The notes under the pieces: generated by a model
What the model was told of the DNA's origin: nothing
Database searches by the model: none
Seen by the model: only the letters and a program-made list of their open reading frames with translations
Part shown: positions 1 to 10,590 of the stretch, one piece after another
How positions within the stretch are numbered: the stretch's first letter is position 1
How the letters are laid out: the number at the start of each line of letters is the position of its first letter
Source: Brachypodium distachyon
Taxonomy: Eukaryota; Streptophyta; Magnoliopsida; Poales; Poaceae
Direction of reading: 5' to 3'
Length of the DNA stretch: 64,000 nt
Assembly: GCF_000005505.3 (NCBI RefSeq)
Contig: NC_016134.3
Span: 9,716,624 to 9,780,623, forward strand
Translations under genes and position numbers: made by a program

Positions 1-1426
1 TATTCCTAAAAGTATTTTTCGTGTCAAACATTCCTAGCAAATGTACAACTGTTGCTGTTCACACTTATCCTCTGAAGTGGTCGACAATTTCCAGATAAAC
101 TGCCAACAATGCTGCAAAAATGAAAAAGGTAATTCAGGTGAGATGACCTGAAAACTCTGATACAATCGATGTTAACTTCAAGGTGAAGCAGAAAGAAAAA
201 TATATTTTATGGATAGGATGATTTTCAAAAAATGAATGTCTTTTTCGCCGAGAAAACGCAAAAAGCTTTGCGACTCAATTCATTCACACACATACTCCAG
301 TTTGAAGTGAAGGCAAAAAAAGATGGCTATATGTGATGGTTAGTGTCAACGATTTATGAGTGCCAATTATACTAGGTGTTGTTGCCGGAATGATGCTGAG
401 GCTAGCTTGTGGAAGAAGTTAACGAGCTGCCCATTGGCAATGATGTAAGTTAGCAGGAGCGTTCATCCACAAGCTAGACAGTTGAATTAAATCTTGGCTG
501 TCGAATGTATGTCACCAAGATTAATTACTCCTAACCTTGTTGTCGAATTGAATCTGAATTAGATCGAGCCTGCTTGAAGCTTAAAAATATAAACCAGCGA
601 CGATTTGTCCGAGCTGTCAAGGAGCCTGCTTAAACCCGATCTGAGCAAGCGGCAAGGCTGCTTATTGGCACAAAAGGTCAACTGTCTAGGAGTATTCATC
701 AGGACCTGCAAACTGGTCTAATATATTGCTTAGATCAATTAGTTGGCGGTGTGATCTGTTTGCCTCCTCAAGATTCCATGAGCACATGCTGGTGCATGTT
801 CTCGAGTTTAGTCTTCGCCGATAATCTATAAAAGTCACGCAATTGCATTGGCAGTCTGTAGATTTGGCAGGTGGGAACAGTTTCGTCCTAAAACTTGCAA
901 ATCGCCTTCCTCCCACTTTCATCACTTGTCCTAAGCACAGTTGTGGGGCTTAAGTATTAGTGCTTACCTCGAGATTCCACAAGATGGTGCATGGAATAGT
1001 ACTAATTAATCAAGCCCTACCCGTGGTACAGATCAAGCAAGAAGGAGTGCCAAGTCTTACCAGGGAGAGATGGCCGATCCCCAACCCTGAACTGGATCTT
1101 CTTCTATTTTGCCCCTCTTGTCCATCTCTCAGAGACGGACGGAAGGGTTTGGAGGGTGGATGACTAAGAACCGCCGGAAGATGAGGAATTTTTTGGCTCC
1201 GCTGATGCGGCGCCGGCCAGGGCAGCGCCGCCCGTCGGCGGAGAGAGCCTTTGGCGGAGGAGGAGAAGCCCGGAGGCCGGAGGGGAAGGAAGCTTGTTGG
1301 GCTTTGTATTAGGCGCATGGGCTGGGCCTGGGCCCTGATGGCCAATCTGGCTGAAAGAATCTGATAGGAGGAAAGTATACAGGTCCGTATGGGTTTTTCG
1401 GACAGTAGCGAAAGATTACAAACAAG
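1..1426. other. Intergenic, no gene seen
   Basis: I see no coding sequence with a recognisable family here. Short open frames exist on both strands, but they lack known motifs and consistent splice signals. A GC-rich patch near 1190-1320 may be a 5' untranslated or transposon fragment. The region ends at the left target repeat of a truncated LINE. Confidence 0.5.
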
Positions 1427-1441
1427 AAACATTTCGCTCCT

Positions 1442-1714
1442 CTACAGATTGTCTTGGGGTTGTAAAGGAGATGAACGAGAGAACTTTAAAGGACCCTTTG
1501 GTGTGGTGTTGCGAGATATTGATTTGAAAAGGAACCTGGTGCAGGAGGCCATCTTCGGCCATGAACGTCGGGAAGCTAAGGGAGGCTGATATGCTAGCTA
1601 AAGCAGCTACCTATCTAGACATTGGGAGGAATACTTGGTTGTCTGATCCTCCGGATCATATTTGTATTCCTCATTCTATGATTCAATAAATTTTCCCCCC
1701 TTCCTTTCAAAAAA
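1442..1714 (+). mobile_element. 5'-truncated LINE, RNase H tail only
   Basis: Only the last part of a non-LTR retrotransposon remains. A frame from about 1561 to 1689 encodes the end of an RNase H-like region (READMLAKAATYLDIGRN, stop TAA at 1687-1689), followed by a short 3' tail and an A-run at about 1709-1717. The piece is flanked by a 15-bp direct repeat with one mismatch (AAACATTTCGCTCCT at 1427-1441, AAACATTTCACTCCT at 1715-1729), as expected of target-primed insertion. It is dead on arrival. The family assignment rests on the RNase H tail plus A-run plus duplication. Confidence 0.75.
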
Positions 1715-1729
1715 AAACATTTCACTCCT

Positions 1730-2890
1730 TTATTTTAGCTTTCCATTTATTTTTGTTTTTTTCTGACTTCTCAACAACCCCGCGCGCGCACACACACTCC
1801 TAATATTTTTGTAGTAGTGTACATTCAGTGACCCAATGAGAATTCAACAGGCGCTTCAAATTAAACAACCTACACAAGGAATAAGCATGATCACATAGAT
1901 AAATAAATTAATGTTGTGGAAGAACCATGTAAGACTTAAGTCGAGAATCCATGCTGGAGAAATGTAGAAAGGTCACAAGGACCTAATGCTTTTGATGTGG
2001 GGCAACAATTTCGGAGTCGAAAAAGATAGCGTGGACAGAGGGTCAACAGGCCATTTGGTGTCTCTCCATCATTGCAGCGCATTCGTCCCGCTTGGTGGTT
2101 CTTCTTGTTGTGGTCTCATGGCTCTAGGAAAGGGTCACTAGCTTTGGCTCCCACTCGGCCCTGATGGGATGAGTGGTGCAGCATGTGTCATTACTAGTAC
2201 CGACGTGGCGGTGGTCAGGGAAGGAACCACTCGTAGGGCAACTAGGGCTGTAGCCCTAGGTGTGGTAGCTAATACATGTACAAATCATTAGTGATTTGGA
2301 AAAAAAAAATTAGCTGACAAAGGATTAGCCCTAGGTTTCTATGCTTGATCTAGTTTAGCCCCACGCTTTGGGCAATCCTGGCGTTGCTAGCCATGTTGGC
2401 AAGATTGGTGGATGCCGGGATAGCATGTAAGTTTGGCTTCGATAGCAAAGCCCCTCATTTTTGTGGAGAAAAATGTTCAGCCGCCTCGAAAATCAACATG
2501 AGGGGGGGCCAGAGTCGAAGGGGCGTTTGTCTTTGGTGCCTAGACGACAAGGCCATCGACTCGACCGGCGTGACTATCTAAGTCGGTTGGGCATGTACCT
2601 CCAGCAGCAGCCCCAAACCTCGTCATCAATGATCAAGAAGGGTGGGCGACCGTTCGACTTGGCATGGGCTCAAATCAATTGATTCTCGCGGCGTTTAGGT
2701 CAACTATAGACAATGGATGACCGAATGACAACCAAAGCGACGAAAGAGAGCCACCCAGGGTGTAATGGCCAGGTGAATGCTGTGGCTGCTTCAAAAGGTT
2801 ATGCAATTTTTTTTGAGTTCCTCAGATTTTCTGATTGTTTATTTTTATACTTCTTTAATAATTGAAAACAAAAGTGGAATTTATGTTTGT
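1730..2890. other. Intergenic, no gene seen
   Basis: No supported gene. A CG/CA-rich microsatellite lies near 1780-1797 (cgcgcgcgcacacacac). Short frames around 2384-2682 show no family motif. Confidence 0.5.
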
Positions 2891-2894
2891 GCTT

Positions 2895-3384
2895 CTTTCT
2901 AGGAAGGGAAAATTGGTCACGACACACCGTTTTTTTTTACCTTTGCCGAAACACACTCCTGGATTGTGTCTTTGCTCAATACTTTTGTGGCCATTTGTCA
3001 CAATACACCACCTAGCCCAAAACGGAGATTTTGACCTTTTTTTCCTCCGGATGACGCTTTTTGCTTGGGGGATGACCGATTTGAACGGTTTTTTTTTCTA
3101 ATTGAAATTTTGGCCCCAAAAGACAGTAAGTAAGTGTCAACTTTGGACATTATTTGATTTCAAAATTGTTCAGCATTTAGCCTAAAGTTGAACCATAGGC
3201 CACAAAATCGTAGGTTTAAAATTCAGGTCTGAGGGTGTTGTGAAAAAAGTGAAACTTTCGTTTTAGACTAATCGGTGTGTTGTGACAAATGATCATGAAA
3301 TTATAATGATACTTAGCAAAGGCACAAGTGTGTTTGGGCAAATTTCGGAGAATAATGGTCCGGCCAATTTTCCCTTCTAGAAAG
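2895..3384. mobile_element. MITE-like element with inverted ends
   Basis: The two ends are inverted copies: the left begins CTTTCTAGGAAGGGAAAATT and the reverse complement of the right begins CTTTCTAGAAGGGAAAATTG. Further inside, both arms carry related text (ACACACCG and CCAAACACAC/GAAACACAC motifs). No coding capacity is visible, and a target duplication is not clear, so the superfamily is left open. It ends about 175 bp before the ATG of the TMEM205-like exon and therefore supplies or interrupts that gene's promoter. Confidence 0.6.
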
Positions 3385-3560
3385 TTCGTGGACGGCACCG
3401 ACTCGCCTCAACTGTCTGCTCTGCTTCTTTCTGTTCCTACTGGCTACTGCAAACAGTTCTCTGCTTCCTCCTCTCCTCCCACCGGCGGCGCCCCAAACCC
3501 TAGCCCTCGCCGTAGCCACCGCCCAAGCCGGGGTCTGAGGGGGTACAGACTCGGGAAACG

Positions 3561-3769
3561 ATGGGGTGGGCGGCGCGGTTCCTGACGGCGGCCTCCTTCC
3601 TCGCCGCGGGCGTCCTCTTCGCCCCGGACAACCCGCTACTCGGCTCCGGCTCCGGCCGCCCCAACGCAGGCGTCGTCACGGCGGCGAGGCTGGCCCACCT
3701 CCTCTGCTTCGCCACCGCCTGGGGCGCCGGGCTCTGGGTCAACTTCGTCGGCGGCATCGTCATGTTCAA
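3561..3769 (+). pseudogene. TMEM205-like (DUF4149) gene, exon 1 only
   Basis: The exon starts at ATG 3561 and encodes about 70 residues, beginning MGWAARFLTAASFLAAGVLF and ending with LWVNFVGGIVMFK before a good GTAAGC donor at 3770. The hydrophobic segments and the RLAHLLCFATAWGAGLWV stretch match the first exon of plant TMEM205-like membrane proteins. I looked on the + strand downstream for the expected following exons (the loop and remaining membrane spans) and found none before the F-box relics begin. So this is either a single-exon fragment moved by duplication or a gene cut by rearrangement. Its immediate promoter is a MITE-like element. The family call is from recalled motif similarity; the truncation is what the sequence shows. 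Confidence 0.65.
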
Positions 3770-4023
3770 GTAAGCGAAACCCGCTCGAGCCCTCTCCGCC
3801 AAGCTTCTTACATACGTTTGCGTGTGGAATTAATTAGGGTCTCGGAACGTCCATTGTTATCTCGCTCAGTCGCGGTAAAATCTGCAGTACCTTGTGAAGT
3901 CGTTATAGTAGCTTCTGCTGGTGTTCCCCGTTTGCAAGTAGTTTCAGATTTTGGTCAGCACTGGTGGCTTCTCCTTGGATTTGCTTGGGCTCCGCTATGC
4001 TCAAAATTTCAACCGATCCGGAT

Positions 4024-4383
4024 CTAGAATCCCATACATGGCTCCTTCAATTCATCTCGCCTTCTACATTTTCTATGTTTTTTATGACTGTAACAGATAT
4101 GGATGCTTGATACCACAAAAACATGCCTTGTTGGGAAGAGAACAAAACACTCGTTGAATCGGGAGGCAACGGCGTGCCGGATCTTGTCCATCGCCTCACC
4201 GTTATAGCCGGACCGAAAGAAGGCGAGCGTGACCCTCATCGCCCGCTTCTTCGCCTCGCTCGATCTTGCTGGCCGCCGGCTTCTTTGGGGCCTTCTCTTC
4301 TTTTCCTTTCCTGGTTGTAGGGGGCGCCATGGGGAGCGTGGACGTCTGGCAAGGGGTAAATCCTTACATGCACTTAATTCCAA
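4024..4383 (-). other. Unrecognised lysine/arginine-rich ORF
   Basis: A 119-codon frame on the minus strand has a basic stretch (GKEKKRRPQRSRRPARSSEA) followed by RVTLAFFRSGYNGEAMDKIR. I do not recognise the family. The basic, low-complexity start followed by a short ordered stretch is common in transposon-derived fragments. It lies in what would be the first intron of the TMEM205-like gene, on the opposite strand. It may be chance. Confidence 0.2.
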
Positions 4384-4691
4384 CGTGTTGTTGCTGATCT
4401 TATTTAGTGATTTGCCTGGACCAGCTTAATTTGACCGAAAAAGAAACATATCTATTTCGTTTTATCTTACCGACTTCCATATTGCTGATAAATGAAATCC
4501 TTATGCTATACTATTGCTCACGATTCATTGTCTCTTGTCAGGCAGAATCACCTTCACCTTCTCGGCTTAGTCAACCAACTGCAGGTAAACTAGGACAGCG
4601 AGTCGGTTTGGATCAACCGACTCGGAGCAGAGGCAGATGGCCTTGGAAATACAAGCAAAGGAGAGTTGTCGGATCTTTGGAGCCCTACTAG

Positions 4692-5469
4692 GACAATGAA
4701 ACCGATGTGTTCCTCCTGACAATGGTTCTCCATTCTTCATTTTTCTTCCGGGATAGCAGTGCAGATCCTTGTGTCGTGTGCCTCACTGGCTCACTCGGCT
4801 CATCGCAAAGCCTTCTGTCTTTTCCTGTGTAAAGTTAGTCTTATGACCGTGATAGCATCCGGTGATTTATGAATGAATCACCGTGACCAAGCAATAGAGC
4901 CTTGTGAACCACCCGATCGTTTGCCTTAATTCAAGGTTGTACTAGCTGACCGACTAAGTTTGTTAGCGATGTTTGTGTCAGTTCATGCTGGTATGTAGCA
5001 ATCGCCGTGCAGTCAGCGCCGTGCAGTCTGCTCAGATAAAAATATGTAGGAATATGTATATCGCATGCAACAAAATCTTACAACATCTGACAAATGTCCA
5101 ATTTCCACCTGCATGATATCTGTACAGCAAATACTCTGGTGCAAAATAATATTGCATGACACTCTGGTGCAAATTAGGTTGCCAGAAGCCCCAACATAAT
5201 TTTTTTACGTCTCATGCAACAAAAACTACACGGTTGCAGACGTTGGTTGCAAATTATGCTGCAGGCTCCCCCCAACTTAATTTTCTTAGGTTGCATGCAG
5301 AGAAAAAGCGCTCTGTGCCAATTTTAACGTCTGATGCCCCAAACGTAACTTTGTTACGTCGCATGCAGACTGGGAGGAAGCACGCTCGGCTGGGTCAGGC
5401 ACGGGGTGCAGAATAATATATATATAATATGTAGTCATCATTACCCCATATCTTTATAGGTCCTTTATC
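4692..5469. other. Intergenic with short degenerate repeats
   Basis: No gene. Between about 5150 and 5390 a loose motif recurs three times (tacgtc/tgcatgca with a nearby gtgca or ttgcaaatta), suggesting an old tandem or MITE relic. Confidence 0.35.
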
Positions 5470-5479
5470 TTAGCATGAT

Positions 5480-6110
5480 CTCTGTGAAAGGAACATGTTG
5501 AGGTAGGTCGAATCGCTCGTTATAGCCGCCAAAGACATGATATTTCCCTTCTCGCCAGATCCCAATTCATGAAGGGAGGCGAATGCATGTCTGAAGTTAA
5601 TGTCAATGCATACCACGACCAGTTTAAATGAGGTAAGCACCGTGGAGGCGTGGACATGGCCAACATCATTTAGTATCATCCTCGTTGCCTCGTCCATCGG
5701 AAGAGAAAAAGGAACCTGCTGGCATTCGTGGCCGGTGAGGCACTTGTGTTGACCAGTCGAGGAGCAAGGCAAGCCCGTGACACCAGCCGAAAATATCAGC
5801 TATTCATGTCGAGGTTTTTTGGGCCAAGGTAGTGCCCTGTGGGGATGCACTCGAGCGCATCCAGTGCTATAGCGGTAGAAATGGATAGTATGTAGTACCC
5901 AGCTTGGTTCAGAAGCCGCCGAGCAGGGGTTTTCGAAGATGGATTCGGAATTGGCAAAGACAACTGGGAGGGACGACGACTGCAGTTGCAGGCTGAGGAG
6001 GATCTCCATTAGAAGGTCCACAACATCCAGCGGGAGCACCGCCGCCTCCGACAGAACCAGCAAGGCGGGCCAGCAGCAGATCATCAGAACTACGATTTGA
6101 TATAAGTGAA
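5480..6110 (-). pseudogene. F-box pseudogene, copy 1
   Basis: Reading the minus strand from about 6110 down, one finds a weakened F-box (LLMEILLSLQLQSSSLP), then DIFGWCHGLALLLDWSTQ, then DVGHVHASTVLTSFKLVVV and the FASLHELGSGEKGNIMS block. These match, in order, the parts of the F-box copies at 21000-22108, 39434-42340 and 47451-49122. Several frame changes and stops separate the blocks and the C-terminal third is missing, so it cannot make a full protein. F-box proteins of this type select targets for SCF ubiquitin ligases, but nothing here suggests function. This is the most decayed of the five copies. Confidence 0.75.
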
Positions 6111-6139
6111 CCCCACCCCTGCTTCGAGTCACTCTCCAA

Positions 6140-8112
6140 TAGTCACTTGGAACCTTAATTTGAGGGTATTACGGTCTTTCACCACACAAAACAACTCACG
6201 AAACACCTGTCGCCTCACTAACATGTCACCCACACACAACCCTGGCCAGAGCTAGCAATTTTGTGGCTAGGGACGAATCAAGGAGAAAGGAACGGGAATT
6301 AGGGAGGCGAGTATAGAACAACAATTGGGAACAGACCTTCTTTTTGTTTTGAGAATAAGATATGGATATATCATTGAATAAGCAACCGGGCCAAGTACTT
6401 ACCCCTCCTGAGGCAATTTGTCAAATTGATGTTTCATCATAGAACCGACGAGGAAGAAGACCAACAATATGTAAGTACTAGCTGTGAGAACCACATGTTG
6501 CATGGAGTAGGATACGACAGCCACACCAGGAGAGGGATGGAGCTCATAACCCTTATTACATACGCCGGCAAAAGAAGGTCTTAAAACTCAAGAGCCAGCT
6601 GTTGATTCGTGTTTCTTCCCGTCTTCCGATGCCAAATTGGCTGCAAGAGATCGATGAGATGAATCGGAAAACTCCTCTGTCGGTGCCTTAGGTTTGCTCT
6701 CCCCCATGTTTTTTTTAGAGAAGTTTTGGTCCACTATCGGATGTTGTTACATAGTAAAGTACACGTGTGTTGCAACAGAACAACAAAACTATATACATAG
6801 GCTGATCAAAGACTTCCAATTATGGCATGGGGAACGATGATATTTTCCTTTTGTTTTGTAATCACTAACAACAATCAACTCCGCCACATGTCTCTCTGTC
6901 ACCACCAACAACACAATCTATTGTCGTTGTACCAGACACATTCTCTTCTCTGTTCCACCTCAACTTGATCTCCTAGGCTCCAATCATTGCCTTGCCTTCT
7001 TCTCAAGAAATATACGTCGTTGTTTTCAACAATGTTGAATTAGACATCAACTCCTTAGCGAGGTCAGGTCGGCATCCACCTCAACGTCGAGACAGACACA
7101 TTCTCTTCTTTGTTCCAGCTCAACTCGCTCGACGACGCGGATGTCGTCGATGTCGCCGCGGCCGGTGAGCCGAGTCCTCGAAGGAGAGGTCAGGTCGGCA
7201 GCCTCCATCTTCTTAGTAAGCTTCGTGGCCTTCGCAGCGTCGTCTTCCGATGTAACTTAAACCAGAAACCGTTAGAATACCAAATATTGAAGCAGCTAGT
7301 CGCCACTCTTTCCTGGAGCAGCTGCCTCCTGCAGCAACTCCCAGCTTTCTCTCTCACACACACACGTTCAGTTGATATGGGAAAGAAGAAAGGTAGACAG
7401 AGATTTGGGGACGTATTGCCTCACGCAGCAACGTCCTTTTCTCTTTTCTATTCTATATTTCTGTTACTCAAAACAACCAAGATTACATGCCTTAAATAAC
7501 CATGCACACACTAGAAGGAAACTAACTAATTCTACAGGGTCTCATGCCCCTAATTAACCAAGCCCATGTCTCGTGTAATCTCTTCATGTCGGCAGACTTG
7601 GCCAACATAATGACCGGCCAGTAATTAAGTAAATAAACCTGCGTGCAGCCTGTTTGGTGATTGTTTCCAGCGGTCAGCACCCATGCATGGCATCTGTCCA
7701 CGATGCCGACTTGCCAGATCACCAGGCCAGACTAGATCAAGCCCTCGCGCTCCACCTCTTCACGTACTCGTCCACTTCACACGGCTATGCCGCTTCACAC
7801 AGCACCAGCATCACTCCTTACTTCTGCAATGCGCAGAGCTTGGCATCTCACCTCCCTGAGCACTCAACTGGCCTACATATCCTAGAACACCTAAACTACA
7901 TGCAGGATGAGTAAACAACGATGCAGATAGTGCATATGAGAAGCAAGATTAAGTCTAGCACTACAGTGGAAATAGCACAATAGGTAAACAAAATTGAGAC
8001 GAAGCTAAATATAGTACTACATATATACATAGACATAAAAAAGAGAAGTGGGATGCACAATGTCATAAACTGAACCAACAGCAACTGAATTTACAAACGC
8101 AATAAGCTAGCA
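6140..8112. other. Intergenic, no gene seen
   Basis: No gene with a family signature. A GC-rich patch at 7110-7260 has a frame (FQLNSLDDADVVDVAAAGEP) that I do not recognise. Open frames around 7650-7910 show no motif. Confidence 0.4.
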
Positions 8113-8715
8113 CATGTTTCTAACCTTATTTCTCAACTGAGTTACCTTCTTCGTTGCCCCGTCCGTGTACCCCCAGCGGAAGAGGAAAAGGAAACTGCCT
8201 CTGGTGGCCCTTGAGGGATCCCAGACGACCACTTGCACACACCGGCGATCGAGTCGAAGAAGAGGTCGAGGCTGTGATGGCAGCCGAAGGAATGATAGCT
8301 AAACCTGTAGAGGTTCTTCGGCCCGGAGAAGAGAATAATAGCTGTGAAAGCATAAGCAACAAATATTTCTCAATAAGTTACGATCTTCGTTCCCCGGTTG
8401 GTGCACCCCAGCGGAAGAGGAAAAAAGGAACCTGGCGCTGGTGGCCAGTCGAGGAAGAGACCGTGATGGCAGCCGAAGAAATCCTATACCCGTCGAGGTT
8501 CTTCAGCCCGGAGAAACACGCGGTGTGTCCGTCCAAGAAGAAGCAGAGGGGCGGGGGCTTTGGATGGTGCGCGCGCACGGAATCGGCGGATGAAGCCAGC
8601 GTCGAGGACCACGCGGCGCCAGCGCTTGCGGGCGGGGGCGCGCCAGAGGAAGAGGATCCAGGAGGAGGTTTCCGCCACGGTGAGGCTGGGGGAAAGGGCG
8701 GCGGCGGCGGCGGAT
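8113..8715 (-). pseudogene. F-box pseudogene, copy 2, internally duplicated
   Basis: The minus strand encodes the second half of an F-box motif (RKRWRRVVLDAGFIRRFRAR, about 8550-8630) with the usual following segments, but frames change repeatedly. The middle of the gene is present twice in tandem: 8366-8525 and 8127-8338 both carry the block running from the GAAGAACCTC motif through GGCTGCCATCAC to CTCTTCCGCTGGGG. The second copy holds about 40 bp that the first lacks. The C-terminal half is absent. This cannot encode a working protein. Confidence 0.75.
8127..8525 (-). repeat. Two-copy tandem duplication inside F-box copy 2
   Basis: The distal unit (8127-8338) and the proximal unit (8366-8525) match across nearly their whole length, including the short tail reading atttctcaa near the junction. 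The length difference is one indel of about 40 bp near 8205-8245. Confidence 0.75.
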
Positions 8716-8907
8716 CCTAGGAGCTAGGGTAGGGTTTGAATCGAGGGTGTCTATTTCTTTTTCTTATATACTCGAGGTATACCTTAATTCGAGGGTAGTA
8801 TGGTTTTTTCCTCTCACTGATATGTCATCCACATAACCCAACGCCAGGTATTTTGCACAATGATAATCAACAGGGAAATGGAGAGGAGAAATCCGAACGA
8901 ACTCCTC

Positions 8908-9797
8908 AGAGCAAGTCCAGCAGAGCCTCCAAACAGGACCCTATGCTGATTTGGGGACTTGAAGCCAAAAATCTTAGTCCCGCAGGAGTTCTAAACAGAC
9001 CCCAAAATTTTGGGAGGCCCCCAAATTAGCCCCGAGCCCTCGTCACCACGCACCAAATAGGGGCTCCCTACCTCCGAGATTCCTTTCTTCTTCCCCCGCG
9101 CGGCTGCTTCCTCTGTGTCTTGGTTCGTCGGCTGCCTGGATCCACCTCATCTTTCTCCGTGCACATCGCCGGCCACCAGGGACCCGCCTCCTCCTTCTCC
9201 AGCGTCGGGCCGCCAAGGATCCACCTCCTCCTCGCCGGGCCTCCCCCGCGGCGGGCCGCCTCCCGCACCTCAGCCGCCGGCCTCCTCCTTCGTGTTGGGC
9301 AGCCTTCGGCATCGCACCCGCATCAGGCCGCCTCCCGCATCACGGCCGCCGGTCTCCTTCTTCTCCACCGACGGTCGCTACCGTCTCCTCCCCCGCGCGA
9401 GGAAGTGCGCCGGCGGTCGGCTTCCTCCTGGAGCTCGCCTCCTCCCGTGGCACGAGGACAGCGGTCGGCCTCCTCCGTCGCCTCCACCCATCGGCCTCCG
9501 CCCCGCCATGGCCGCCGGCACAGCAGCCTCCCCCTCTCCTATTTCTTCTTCTTTTTTGGTCAAATTAGATATGGAAGTGGTGAATTTTGATTGTGTGTGA
9601 TGAAATTGAATGAAAATATGTGAAATTTGATGCTGGTTTGTGAGTTTGGATGAAGAAATTTGAAAAAAGATGAATTAGGGGCTGAAAATTAGGGGCCATT
9701 GCTGGAGATTGGAGCAATTTTTGGGTCCCTACTTGTTGGGGCTGGCCCCTAAATGTATTTAAGGGCCCTGTTTAGGTGCTACCGCTGGACATGCTCT
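8908..9797. mobile_element. Non-autonomous DNA element, GC-rich interior
   Basis: The ends are imperfect inverted repeats of about 30 bp: AGAGCAAGTCCAGCAGAGCC on the left, and AGAGCATGTCCAGCGGTAGC as the reverse complement of the right, both continuing to a shared AAACAGG. The 'gagca(t)ctccagc' style of terminus is common among grass DNA transposons. I could not fix a target duplication, so the superfamily is open. The interior (about 9060-9530) is very GC-rich with long frames on both strands, like a captured promoter or first-exon fragment, but no family motif is visible. Confidence 0.65.
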
Positions 9798-9961
9798 TGG
9801 TCCTGTTTGTACTAGAGTTTTTAGTATGTTTTCTACGATATTATCCATTCCAAATTGAAATACACTACAAATCCCAAATGGTTGTTTGGTAGGAAAAATT
9901 TGGAGGGGATTATCCCTAATTTCCCTAACAAAACACTTCGTTTTTATACCAAATTAAAACA

Positions 9962-9970
9962 CTTATCAAA
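9962..9970. repeat. 9-bp target duplication, left
   Basis: CTTATCAAA directly precedes the left inverted repeat and is repeated exactly at 19013-19021. Nine bases is the signature length for Mutator-like elements. Confidence 0.93.
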
Positions 9971-10168
9971 GGCGTCGTATCGTGTGAATCCACACAGGCT
10001 GGTGTATCCCTGCATCGAACGCGTTCCAGCCGTTCGATCTACATCCAATGCGTCCAATCTAAAGGATGGAAAATTTGCAAAAACCTGCCCGCAGCCTCAA
10101 TTAATCAGGTCTCTATTTTTGCCAGAAACCCCCCAGGCAACACATGCTTCTCTCCCACAGTCCCTCAA
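9971..10168 (+). repeat. MULE left terminal inverted repeat
   Basis: It pairs with 18815-19012 in inverted orientation over about 198 bp. Agreement is nearly complete except for a short block near 10070-10080 and scattered single changes. Confidence 0.92.
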
Positions 10169-10389
10169 CATCCGTTTAGTGCTGGCCGTCGTGCACTTAG
10201 ATCGATCAGCATGACGATCAACACGATTGCCGGTGGCAAACTTGCTTGTATAGCGGCCGAGGGAACCGGCTTGACCTCCTCCCCTCCGAGATCACGATGC
10301 AGCAATGTTGAGACTCATGGTCTTTTCCCTGATCTGTTTCTCCATAGCTCTGTTGCCCCTGGTCCGTTTCTCCAAAGCCGTCCTAGTGC

Positions 10390-10404
10390 AGAACATGGCT
10401 TCAC
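10390..10404. repeat. LINE target duplication, left
   Basis: AGAACATGGCTTCAC lies immediately before the LINE and recurs at 16047-16061 after its A-run. It falls inside exon 1 of the MULE transposase. Confidence 0.93.
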
Positions 10405-10590
10405 AGATCCACCTCTCTAATTTTACCGGCCCCTAAAATTAGGGTTTCCTATCCTCTCTGGCGACTCGCCGGGAGTTCCCGATCTACACCCATACACATC
10501 GGAATCCTTGTCCGATCTTGACTCAAATCTCTCGTTCTACGAGATATACCTGATCTCTGGGTCCTGGGCGTTCCTCTGTGCGCTCATCGG

